The translations under genes were made by a program, and so were the position numbers. Of a stretch of 64,000 bases of DNA, positions 11,373-21,962 are shown one piece after another. The DNA comes from Phanerodontia chrysosporium (Eukaryota; Basidiomycota; Agaricomycetes; Polyporales; Phanerochaetaceae), in assembly GCA_001910725.1 (NCBI GenBank), contig MJGA01000007.1, positions 558,001 to 622,000 of the forward strand. The letters run 5' to 3'. Numbering within the stretch: position 1 is the first letter of the stretch; each line of letters begins with the position of its first letter. Below the pieces are notes generated by a model, which had not been told where the DNA came from, ran no database searches, and saw only the letters and a list, made by a program, of their open reading frames with translations.

Positions 11373-13525
11373 CTACGCGGAATATGTTGGCGAAGTCTGA
11401 GTACCAGCAAGTCGTGCAAGAACCTGCTCGACGACGATAGCAGAGGCGAAGGATCCTCGTGGTCTTGAAGCTCTTCGTTCGGTCAACCGAGGAGTTTGAT
11501 GTGTAATCGACATCCCAAGGGAGTTTATGATGCAAGGGAGACAGGCAAGGGAACTTTCTACGCGTCCTGCACACATATGCCGCTCTCAAAAGTGACACCC
11601 ACAAGAGGGAGGGCCTGGCGATCCAATAGGTCACCTATGATATACACACATGTCAAGAGGTGGTGCAACGTACGCTGGTATATAACCTGTGCGACAGTAT
11701 AACCCCTGCGACCTTGCTCTGCCCGACAAAGTGTGATATGGAGTCTTAGGTGTATGCGCCTCACGAGTCACGTCTAAGGCTTCAAAGCTACGTGGGGAGT
11801 TGATTCGACAGTCCCTTCCTAGCTTGCATCCTCGGGTTACTCTGTTCACCTCCATACGATGTGTGAGGACATTCCGTACTGAGTTTTGTATGGATTCGCA
11901 TGAGGCGAGAGGAGTAGGTCGAGAAGAGGTTCCGACGCGTCTACCGCGTGGCGTCCACCCTCGGGTTGACATCAGTGTTTCGAGGCTGCTCTTATGATGA
12001 TTCTAAGGGTTTATATCAATATTGGCAGTTTATAACCTTCATAATTTTGATGGAAAGATCACAATCGCATATAAATTGATATCAGTATGTCTTGTCCTCG
12101 CAATCGAAAATCACGATGTGTAATTAGGGAAAGGTGTGAATTGGCATGGCATGCTGTCTTACAAAGATCATGTCTGGGAGGAGGGCACGTATGATCTATT
12201 CAGCGTCGAGTGACGGTCTTACCCCTTGCTCTGCAGCAATCATATCGCGACTTAGCCACCCACAGCTCGGTGCACAACCTCATCAACTCCTCTGGTCCAA
12301 GCTTGGCTGCAAAGTCAGGTCGGGTCTACACGGTGGACAGCGCGTCCAGGCTTTACCAGCGTGCAGACGCAGTCGAAAACAAAGGCGGGCGGCAATTCTC
12401 GGGGCAGGACGGTTCCCAGCTCGCGCGAGACGAGCTACACGAGTGATTCGCCGGACACGCACCCCATGACCGACAGGTGAGCGTCGATGCGCATCTACGT
12501 GGTCTATACGCGGCCTACCCGTGCCCTCAGCAGTGACAGGCAGGCTTGCGCAGTGACAGGCTACACCTGCGACTCGGAGCCCGACGAGGCCCGCGCGATG
12601 GCCACTCGAGGGGCCAGCACTGCAAGAACGCCGCTACGACGACGGATGAGCGACTTTGGCCCCGCCGTCCAAGGACGACGACGACGGGACACCCACCCCT
12701 CAGGCAAAGGGTAAGCACACGACACCGTCATGACAGGCCTCACCTCTGTAGGTCGAGCATACGCCAGGCCAGTACCCTGACCGAGGACTTGTGCTCGTAT
12801 GGTACTACATAGATGACCTCGCTCACCAGGTGGGACATACTCATACCTGCCCTACCCTGTACTGTAGTATTATTCACTCCGAAATCCATGCTTTGGCTGT
12901 GACAACTGTACAAGTGTGCATATATACCAAGGACCGTATTACGGCAAAATGTCATGCAAGATTTCAGCTTAATTGTGATACTCTGTAATCGCTGAAAAGT
13001 ATTAGCACAAGTCCTAAAGCAATCTCAAACATGCATGGTCATGACAAGTGTATATGGGATACGCCAAAATTTGTGGCCCAGAAAATCGACACCTACCCAT
13101 GTATCACATTATAAGACAGGGATCAAAATTATGAGGATTATATAGTATTGGCGCCCTTATAATCCTTTGACAGCATGTCACTCAAGGTCTGATGGATCTG
13201 GCGCTTACCATCCCAAACGTTATCGTCACCAACCTTGTGAAAACTTCTATTCTTCTTCCACTAAAATAATCAACAATGCAGCTCTATAGTAGACCCGGTA
13301 TTGCAAGTCATCCCTATACGCACGGGTGTGACTGACGCTGCAGCTTTTGCTAGAGCCATAGACTGCACACCTGTGGCCCAATCCACCTACCAACTGCGCC
13401 CTGAGTGCGTATATTGACCGAACCGTGCGTGTAGTGTCCAGCGGGATTTATTATCTCGTCTATTAATCATTCATTATTCCAGTGGTATATAGCAAGCCGC
13501 GTTATAGCTCGCAGTCTCAACACCA
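11373..13525. other. 2.1-kb intergenic stretch, partly AT-rich
   Basis: No recognisable gene. AT-rich patches occur at about 12000-12100 and 12900-13300. A 78-codon plus-strand frame at 12210-12446 looks protein-like but matches nothing known. In the right arm the matching gap between MYND and coiled-coil genes is only about 1 kb, so this side has gained DNA or the other has lost it. Confidence 0.4.
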
Positions 13526-14205
13526 ATGGGCTTGGCCCTCGAGATTTCCGGCGAGATCGGCCCACTGTGTCCGTACAGCGAGATACCCGTACGAGGTTCT
13601 GCAGCCTCTCGCCGAAATCCCAGGTTCTTGGCGCAGATCCTTCGTGAACTCTTTGCACTCGATTGCGCCATCTACATCAACCGCTACATACAGGTATGCA
13701 TGTTGCTTGCAGTTCACCAGCTCCTTTCCGCAGCAGACGAGAAGACCTGGACCATCGTCACGAACGCGGAATTCTCTCCGTTCTCGTTCAAACCTAGCGA
13801 GCTTATCTGCGGCATCCCTCGGAAGCCCCTGGAATGCCTGAGGCTCCAAGGTGACAAGGCAACAATCGTGCGTGTTTGCTCGAAATCTCGAGATATCTGC
13901 AGGACGCTCACGGGCCGCGTTAGGTTATGATGACGGAACATTCTGCTTACTTGTGGGGTACTTTCTGCCGGCTATTAGGGAGCGACCCTTGCGGATCCGC
14001 ATACAGTGAGCTGCTGGACGTCTTCCAAGAAATCATCCTCATACTCTACGAAAGGTTCTGGAAGGTCAAGGATACATTCTTGATCTGCGATCTTGCTTGC
14101 TTGACGAATACGGGTCTCGTGACTCCTCCATGCACACGTCCATTATCGATCTGGGAGCTACAAGCGATGTTCTCCTGTCTCACAGGTATACTACATCCCT
14201 GTAAA

Positions 14206-14233
14206 CATCAGGAAAAATCTCCCGACCTAAATA
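14206..14233 (+). repeat. left terminal inverted repeat
   Basis: 28-bp end of the element; it pairs with 15780-15807 apart from one mismatch at its position 19 (G versus T). Confidence 0.85.
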
Positions 14234-15779
14234 GGTCTAAATTAGTACTCGCTGGACCCTCATTGTCCTAGCCGTCCTAACTGTAACTAATGCAAACCTA
14301 GCCTACCTAATTGACAGCTACTTGGCAGTGAACTTACCATAAAAACGTCTAGGGTGCACCTCCTATTTGCTATGGATCTACCTGCTGCAAATCAGCAACG
14401 CCTATCGAGAGAACGGTACGCACGAGGCGGGCGAACAGCTTGCTCGCGACGGCGGGCAAGGTGCGTCACGTTGAGTCACAGAGCGTAACCACCAATTCGC
14501 GGGCGAGCGTGACAAAGTGACATTACGTCATCGCTTGTGTTCTTCCTGAACGCGGCTCCGTGCCCGGCTTTCCTCCTTCCCTCATCACGCTGCGAGACTC
14601 AACCCATCGAGCAGGACCTGTTCTCCGTTTCACATCCTGGTATGTCCCCAACACTCTCAACATTGCTGCAACCTCATAGGGACAAGCAAGCCAGTGGTAG
14701 CGTCAATATTTGCGCGTGCATGGTCATTGTATAACTGCGTGACGCGGGAGGTTGCACCGGAGATACTTACCGGAACAGACAACATGGGGGTGATAAGCGA
14801 GGCGGAGGGTGGGTAGCTTGCGTCAGCCCGTCCAAGAACGGAGGGATAAAAGGAGTCGCCCTGGGTACGTGTTCCCTTCCATCCGGACTTGTGCTCACTC
14901 GATTTCCTCACTGCAGATTTGACTTCCGGTACGGGTGCCCCTAACGAAGGTGTATTTCGCGTTGAACATAAGAGCCATGGCTGCGGGAAGATAGGTTCAT
15001 CGGTGAGTAACATGCCTACTAGGCTGATTGGCATGTACTGAGTTGATGTCTGCAACTCCGACCCCAGGTCCACATTCAGAGGTGCGTACACATTACATGA
15101 CCACAGACACGATATCATAACTAACATAATCTTGTGTGAGCATTGAACTAGGTCTGTGCCACATTGAAACGCCCCTGCAAAGAAATGAGCGTACCAAGGG
15201 CGAGGTTGGCACCCAGGTGCCGGACTCTCAAACCCTGCTGGATGCACAAATGTAAGTCTTCTCTATGGTCTCCATTCATCTGCTTCAGCTGATCATAGCT
15301 CAGACATGTCGAGAGCAGGGCGTCGCCGGCCTGCGTCATCTGTCTTGTTGAAGTGTACAAACAGTGCGCCACCGTTCGCCTGGCAATCTCAAGCGCAGCC
15401 GCCGCAGCGTAGTTCACGAACGACGCGGAGAGCTAGCTATCGGTGATGACGCTGGTCACATTGAACAGCTGAGGGTTGGTATCTCCAGGCGACACTCGAT
15501 GTTGGAGACGCCGAGGGGTGTAGGCAGTCCTCTGTACCATTCATAGTATGTACTATAGATTATACTGTTGAATACAAGTGTTACCAAGTGTAGACATAGT
15601 GAGTGCGAAAGCTAGCGGTGCATGTCGAAGAAATGACTGGATCCAGGTCCTTATGCGGGCTAGATTAGGGCTAATTAGTGCAAATTAGCGAGTCTCTCGG
15701 TGGCAACCTTCCTAATTAGCTCTAATCCTCCTATTTCACTAATTCTACTAATTAGGCTCGATTAGTGCTCGTTTAGGGA

Positions 15780-15807
15780 TATTTAGGTAGGGAGATTTTT
15801 CCTGATG
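15780..15807 (-). repeat. right terminal inverted repeat
   Basis: 28-bp end of the element, inverted relative to 14206-14233. Confidence 0.85.
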
Positions 15808-16982
15808 AAGACGAATATGACTCTGGCTGAATATTGATGCATAGAGGAATTACACTTGACGGGAATAATTCCAAAGTTCCGCATGTGATCCTCGCCATCT
15901 GGAAGCACAATCAAGATAAAAATGTACAAAGGAGGGCTCTCTGGAAGTTCATCGTTGACGTCGGCGAATGGCCGTATGACGCATTCTTCCACTCGTTCGC
16001 GTATGGTAGTCCCTCCACGACAACATCAAAACAGTCATGATTCTGGACCTGCGGTATGAAACTACTCTTGTCGACACCGACCTTGACGGACGTTTGCCTT
16101 TTTACTCTTCCGTGGTTCGCTACACTTCGAGCCGACTGTCCCTCCGTCGATCTGGTCAGACGCGCTCCTCACCCGCTATACTGTCGCCGCTGCCCGCAGA
16201 CAAATACGCTCAGGAACCCAAGACGACGAGTCCCAAGCACTGGTCATAGCCAACGCTCTTAATACTTTGGAGTGTGTGGTCTTCGCTTTCGTTTATGCGC
16301 AGCCGCCCATTACTGACAGACCGTGCTCTAAGCGTACATATGACATTCGGTTCGAACGGTGAAGTGTGTGGCATCTTGGACCTACTCTCCACTATGCCAT
16401 GCTTCAAGTCTGCCGAAAAGACCCAAACTGACATTGACGATCGATGACCTGAACGACCTCGTCCGCTCGTGGTCGACGCATTTTGACACCGAAGGACGAC
16501 AACCGGCCGAAGGCTGCTGCCAAACTTCGGCACGCTCTTCGTGCCTGGGAAAGGGTCACGGAAGCGCTCCTACGCAGCGGGGCATCGGTGCGCGACAGGG
16601 TGTGGAGGGTCTTCGCCGCGGTTTGGGAGACTATCGGAGGCCGTATCCCGCCACCAGAGGACACGAACGAGCCGTTTTTGAGCCTCTACAGTATTGCGAA
16701 TGGAGCGAGTGCCCGTGCAGCGTGTACAAGCCCGTGCGTCGGCTCCGGGTGTGCAAGGGTTGCTGGCTTGTAGCCTATTGCAAGTCAAAGTGTCAGACGA
16801 TGGGAGTGCACATGCGCACCGACAGTACATTCGCGAATCTGACCGTGACCAATTCCTAGGGACTGGGCGAGAGGCGGACATCAACGTTGCTGTAGAAAGC
16901 GTATCGAATGAGTGCGCCTTCGTAAGTCCAGCATGTTATCGTCGGTAGACGACTCCGTGTAACGCTCGCGCAATGGATTTCC

Positions 16983-17440
16983 AGGAAGCGAACCCTTAGT
17001 CAGATGCTTGAATGCGTGCGCTGTAGCTCATTTTCACGAAGGGTCGCTCTCTGGCGTGTCAGCTTGAGGACGCCCACATTTGTAACTCGAGGCAGTGGTC
17101 GGGGGCTTTCGTGGGCCAACTGTGCAAAGTGCCCTGCCCAGCCCATGCTTTAGTCAAGCGCACCCACCAGTAGCCCATCGAGACTCCGCTGCCAGCCTTC
17201 AGCGGAAATATCACAGATAGGAAGTCGCGGGGTCGGCTTTCAGTTTCTCGGAGACGACTGCTGCGCCGGCACACGTGCCCGTGGCGCGCGTTTGCCTCAT
17301 CGCACCTCGGAATTGTGCTATGCGATTGAGTCTTGTTTCGACAGCTTCGCGGAATACGAAGGGCCTTTGTTGGGTAGTTCGTGCGGGGCAGCTTACCGAG
17401 CAAAGTCTGGCTGACTGATGCCCTCGTTACACCATGCGAA
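16983..17440. other. gap between MYND pseudogene and AsaB-like gene
   Basis: It starts where an intron conserved with the right copy ends (acceptor near 16983). The last MYND exons may lie here but cannot be read in frame. The remainder is promoter DNA of the AsaB-like gene. Confidence 0.35.
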
Positions 17441-17446
17441 CACAAT

Positions 17447-17455
17447 GTATATAAG
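17447..17455 (+). promoter_or_regulatory. TATA box of left AsaB-like gene
   Basis: TGTATATAAG lies about 95 bp upstream of the ATG at 17546. The paralogue on the right arm has TATATAA at about 80 bp, so the promoter layout is conserved. Confidence 0.6.
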
Positions 17456-17545
17456 AGTCTTAGAGTTGCTAGAGGAGCCTTATAAGTTCCCATCCTCTCG
17501 TCTCTGCACCAGCATCCAGCGCACATATACTAGTCTGCCCTCACA

Positions 17546-18503
17546 ATGACCGTCGCAGTGCTCGCGCCCCACGACGTCCCGACGACGTTGAACTACTACA
17601 CCCCTGACCCGACATCCGACGAGACGCCCTACCAGTACGTCTACGACCCACCTGAGGGGAAGAAGAAGGACAACATCGGCCTCGAGCCCCACGACGTCGT
17701 GGTCCGCGACGCGCGTGGTAAGGAGAAGGAGTACGACCTCTCGCTTGACACGTCCGGCTTCCAGTTCGTCAAGCACGTGAGCGAGGAGAAGGACTTCGAG
17801 GACGAGGAGCGCATCCAGAGCGTGTACTACAAGGAGGTCGAGGAGCTCCTGAAGAAGGAGGCGGGTGCGAAGCGTGTCTTCATCTTCGACCACACCATCC
17901 GGCGCAAGCCGGACACGCCCAACCCCGAGGGCAAGCTCATCCGTGGCCCCGTCGTACGTCTCCCTGCATCTAGTTAGGTTCTCATTTGTGCTTACCGCGT
18001 CTGCAGGAGCGTGTTCACATCGACCAGACGTTTGACGCCTCGGTCGCACGCGTCCACCGCCACCTTGGTCCCGATGCCGAACGCCTCCTGAAGGGCCGCG
18101 TCCGCATCATCAACGTCTGGCGCCCCATCCACCACCCTGTAGCACACAAGCCGCTCGCCGTGTCTGACTGGCGCACGCTCGACACCGAGCACGACCTCGT
18201 GCCCGTGCGCTTCATCTACCCTGACCGAGTTGGAGGTATGTGTCGAGGCTCCTGGATGAAAAGCGAGTGCTCACCACAGTCCGCCATGCAGGCACCTTCT
18301 CTGTCCGCTACAACCCGAAGCACAAGTGGTACTACCTCTCGAACCAGACCCCCGAGGAGGTTACCCTCATCAAGTGCTACGACTCGGAGATCGACCGCGC
18401 CCGGCTGACCCCGCATACCGCGTTCTTGGACAAGAGCAGCCCGCCTGAGGCGCCGCACAGGGAGAGCATCGAGGTTCGCTGCTTGGTGTTTGATACGGAG
18501 TAG
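17546..18503 (+). CDS. AsaB/CmcJ/GA4-desaturase-like oxidoreductase, left copy
   Basis: Intact three-exon gene: 17546-17953, 18007-18235, 18292-18503, 282 residues. It belongs to the fungal hydroxylase/desaturase family that includes AsaB, NvfI-like and 7-alpha-cephem-methoxylase P8-related proteins. These act in specialised metabolism as iron/2-oxoglutarate-type oxidases or related enzymes. Conserved stretches seen are LNYYTPDP near the start, RVFIFDHTIRR, HIDQTFDASVARVHRH with the HxD pair expected to bind iron, IINVWRP, RYNPKHKWYYLSNQTPEE, LIKCYDS and PHTAFLD. There is no signal peptide, so a cytosolic location is likely. The paralogue at 52077-53035 is about three-quarters identical by eye with the same intron positions. 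The substrate is unknown. Confidence 0.9.
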
Positions 18504-18842
18504 AGACAGTCGATGCAATCACGAGGACTCGGATGTACTTTTAGCTTGGATTTCTATCGCTGCTCTGGCTGCTCTGTGGTAGTATGTTGTTATCGCAGTT
18601 TCATTTCGTCAGCTTCAGAAATTCGAATGCCTGCGTGAGGACACTCAGAGCAAGCACACGAGTATGAGTTGTCGAGGGAAAGGCGTTTGGAGACGGAGAT
18701 GTTCCGCGGGCGCTTGCTGGAAAATGCATTTTGCAAGTGGACGCCACGATGGTCGCCGCAAAGCTTTGCGAATCTCTCCTCCGACCGCTTTGTGGCGTAC
18801 CCTCCATCATTCCTCCATCCATCGTGCTCCGCTTCCTCTGCT

Positions 18843-20672
18843 ATGTCTGATGACCCGCCACTTTTAGACTTTTCAGCATCCGGCCGTCGCCGCAACATAC
18901 CCGTCCCAGAAGACATACAGCTCCAGCTCGAGAATCCATCCGAATGGGCGGACCTCCTCCTCACCCTGCACGAGCGCGATGACTTGCATTTCGCTCGCCT
19001 CATCTTCCTCGAAATGTTGCGCGAGACTACGCGCAACGATGAAGTGTGGGCAACGCTTTGGGACACGGACTTTGTCGCGCAGGTCGTCGACATCGTCCTC
19101 GACGAATACTTTTGTGGTTACACCAAAGAAGAGCTCGTGTCTTCCAAAGGGCGGGACGACGCTGTTATGGTAACGCTGTGTCTGACGTGACGAGATGGTG
19201 TGCTAAAGTGATTCCAGCGACATATCGAATGGCTACTCGAAATACTCCTCAAATGCGTTCATCGCCTAACGCACGAGCCCAGCGACCCATTCCCCCGGAC
19301 GCCCTAAGAGTCATCGACTGGTTCGAAGAGGACTTTATTCCTCTTTGGGGGAAACTGTGGGATATAAGGACACCTTTCCTGGACTCGGTAGTAGCATGTG
19401 AGGCATCCCCAGACCCTCTACATACAACCTTCCACGGGAGTCTATTGCAGACCATGTACTTTATGGACGTCATGCTCGAAAAAGTCGGGTATGTGCCAGA
19501 AGATCAATTTGATAGACTTCGAAACGTGCTCACTCTGCGCAGGAAAACCACGAACCATTCCACAAATTCACGCATGCCCCACATCATGTTCCTCATATGG
19601 GCTTTAAACGAGGACAAGGATACCCGAGATAAGGCTCTCCTGGCCATGACGACGCTGATACATCCGGACGAGAACTACTCGAATTTCTACGAGCAGGTTG
19701 CCACTGGTTCGACAGGTCCGGAAAAGATTAACGCCGCCATCCTCAGAGACCTGAAGGACGAATCAATCGTCGACAGACCACTGTACTCTGTTGTCATCAC
19801 AAACTTTTTCTTGCGAAGAGAGAAGGCGTCACGGACAGAGACGCCTCTACAGCGCAAGATACTCTGGACAAGCCTGGCCGCTGTACGACGCCAATGGTGC
19901 TCCGGGACTTTGGACATCATGTACCACGGCGACATTTACGTCATGCAATCTGCATATTTGAAGTGAGCCTCGTCTTCTTCGCGCAGCACAGACAAGGTGA
20001 CACCACCTCTTCTGGCCAGATCTGCGAAGATAGAACTGGATGCTATACCCCACGTCTCGGAGCCGCAAGTGCACGCACTCTTAGCGCACATCGGCAAGTG
20101 CCTCGTCCCCTTCATGGAAGGCGAAGACTCGCACTCGGGGCCCGGTATGCACCCTCCCCTCCCGCGCCCACCCGCACGCTGACCCTTCGCCAGGGCACCT
20201 CACGGGCCTGATCGCGTGGTGCGGCCGGCAGCTGCGCCGGCACCGCCTTGCGCCCGCGGACGCGCCGCTCGCCGCGATGCGCCGGCTCACGCATGCGCTC
20301 TGGCGCGCGAGCACCGACGAGATCGACCGCCGCCGCTTGCTGCGCGCGTGGCCCGCGTGGCGGCACACCGTCATCCTCTGGCGCGCGATAGGCCCGCTCG
20401 TCCCGCCGGGCGACGGCGCCGGCGACGGTGCGCCCGCGCCGTTCGCCCCGCTGCAGCGCTGTGCGTGGCGCGAGTGCCTCTGCAGCGTGCACAAGCCCGC
20501 GCACCGCCTCAAGGTGTGCAAGGGCTGCTGGGTCGCGGCGTACTGCGGCGCGCGCTGCCAGCAGAGGTGCGTGCTGCCGTCATATTTTTTTGAGTTGTCG
20601 AACGATGAGCTCATCCGGTACAGCGATTGGGAAAAGGGCGGCCACAGGGTGGTCTGCACCAGGATATGTTGA
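18843..20672 (+). CDS. MYND zinc-finger protein (helical-repeat N-terminus)
   Basis: Start MSDDPPLLDFSASG. The N-terminal three quarters are helical (LHFARLIFLEMLRETTRND, FVAQVVDIVLDEYFCGYT, DWFEEDFIPLWGKLWDIRTPFLDS, MPHIMFLIWALNEDKD), like other basidiomycete MYND genes in this window. The C-terminal MYND finger is complete: CAWRECLCSVHKPAHRL, VCKGCWVAAYCGARCQ, then after an intron DWEKGGHRVVC. An intron begins at 19169. Its acceptor at 19217 would need a later frame change, whereas the acceptor at 19282 keeps the frame (114-nt intron). Further introns lie near 19965 and 20145, and after 20566. MYND fingers bind Pro-rich partners; the function here is unknown. The finger exon (about 20195-20565) is much richer in G and C than the upstream exons. 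Confidence 0.75.
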
Positions 20673-21078
20673 TTGCGCGGGCGTACTAGGACCCCTAGAT
20701 GTCTGCAGTGCTCTGTATAAATATACCCACCCGCGAGTCGCACTGGGTTTGTGTGGGCTCCGATGCGCCACTTGCATCTTGCAGTGTGTCGTTATATGCA
20801 GCGCACAAGCACCGCTGGGAGGCTGTCCGCTTAATCGGGACATGGTCTGGCCTCAAACAATGTTAAGAGATATAACCCGCTCCGAGAGCCGGAACTGGGG
20901 CCTCGGAGGGCTGCCGTAGGTAAATTTGCTAGACGGAACATCTCGCCTGGATGTCGGAGAGGCGCACCGCGATTCCGAATATCCTGGTAGCAGGGTGCTA
21001 TTAGGTTCCAGAAATCTGTGCGTCAGTAACCCCAATCAGGCTCACTGACGGGTCCGGGTGCGAGTGCCTAAATGAATG

Positions 21079-21140
21079 TGAACGTGTCAGCGCGTGAGGC
21101 ACAGCTGCGCTCTCAATGCGACAGTACCAGAGCAAATCCC
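21079..21140 (+). repeat. diverged 60-bp direct repeat, copy 1
   Basis: Shares TGAACGTG, GGCACAGCT, CGCT and TCAATGC in the same order and spacing with 21904-21962. Roughly two thirds of positions match by eye. Confidence 0.45.
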
Positions 21141-21903
21141 AGGCAGACTAGTCTCGGGCCAGGATTGTCCACCTGGCAAATGACAGTACAACCACCAGAT
21201 GCACATACAATATCTGGCACCTGTGCCGATGAGGTGTCGAAAAGCGCAAAACAACCCGCGTCATGCGAAAGATCATCGACGAGTACGTGCAGGCGGCGGT
21301 GGGAAAGCCGGCCTAGTGCGGGGTAGGTGCATGGAGGTGCGAACTTTGCAGACACGTTTGAGCCTTTATTTCCGAGGGTGACAGAAATAACATGAGCCTG
21401 GGTTTCCGATGCTGCAAGAGCGCCCCACAGATTGCGGAACCGGCTCGAGAACGTTCGCGGCGGAGGGTGGCATCCATGGCAGACGGCCCCGTCGTAGCAG
21501 CGACTCCCAAGACTGGTATTGGTTGTTGTCGGCAGCATTATGCTCGTGCCCTCGGAAAGCGTGGCGACGACGCGAACGCGAATGCAAACAGGAAGGTGCG
21601 GTGATGAGCAGGCTGGACAGGTGAGGACGAGAAAGTAGGGCACCTCCCAGTATGGCGATACGTTGGCCACGTGAATAAAGACGCGCTGGGACACGCGCGG
21701 CAAGACTTAGCAGGGGTAGGACCTTACTCTTAGCGGTCAATGAATGTCGACGATCGCTATACCCAGGGCGCTGCGTGTGTATAGGGCGACTTCGAAATTC
21801 GTACACGCCGACTGGATAGCCAAGTATAACAACTTGTCACAGACCTAGCGATTGCGAAGGAACGTGTAAACGATGGATCCGAGTGTACATGTCTCAACGA
21901 GGT

Positions 21904-21962
21904 TGAACGTGCCAATCTGTGTGGCACAGCTACGCTGTCAATGCACCATCAGATAGGGCAAG
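21904..21962 (+). repeat. diverged 60-bp direct repeat, copy 2
   Basis: Second copy of the repeat at 21079-21140, about 820 bp downstream, same orientation. Confidence 0.45.

Larger units (their letters stand above)
14206..15807. mobile_element. 1.6-kb terminal-inverted-repeat element, non-autonomous
   Basis: The ends are 28-bp inverted repeats, 27 of 28 positions matching, beginning CATCAGGAAAAATCTCCC. AT-rich subterminal DNA carries many CTAATTAG/TTAG-type repeats at both ends. The insertion sits inside an intron of the MYND gene: the right-arm copy has a plain 56-nt intron at this place, and its sequence resumes on both sides of the element. No transposase was recognised. Minus-strand frames at 14657-15247 and 15148-15417 are open but unidentified and may be captured host DNA. 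Only a 2-bp AA match flanks the ends, so the target-site duplication and superfamily are undetermined. Confidence 0.75.
13526..16982 (+). pseudogene. MYND zinc-finger gene, left copy, decayed and split by an element
   Basis: Homologue of the minus-strand gene at 53160-55417. Matching pieces in order are a start exon (13526; ALEISGEIGPL, YPYEVLQPLAEIPGSW, AQILRELFALD), SELLDVFQEIILILYERFW at about 14000, NNSKVPHVILAIW at about 15860, and the MYND finger at about 16685-16800 (CEWSECPCSVYKPVRRL then CKGCWLVAYCKSKCQ). The first exon needs two frame changes relative to the right copy. The frame also differs between the segment ahead of the finger and the finger itself. The splice donor after the finger reads GG where the right copy has GT (about 16802). 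One intron contains the 1.6-kb element at 14206-15807. The combined damage suggests a pseudogene; the finger cysteines survive. Confidence 0.65.

Noticed and set aside
19169..19300. One-base frameshift in the MYND gene at 18843-20672
   Set aside because: An intron from 19169 to 19282 keeps the frame, so a break is not required, although the shorter intron would give more family-like residues.
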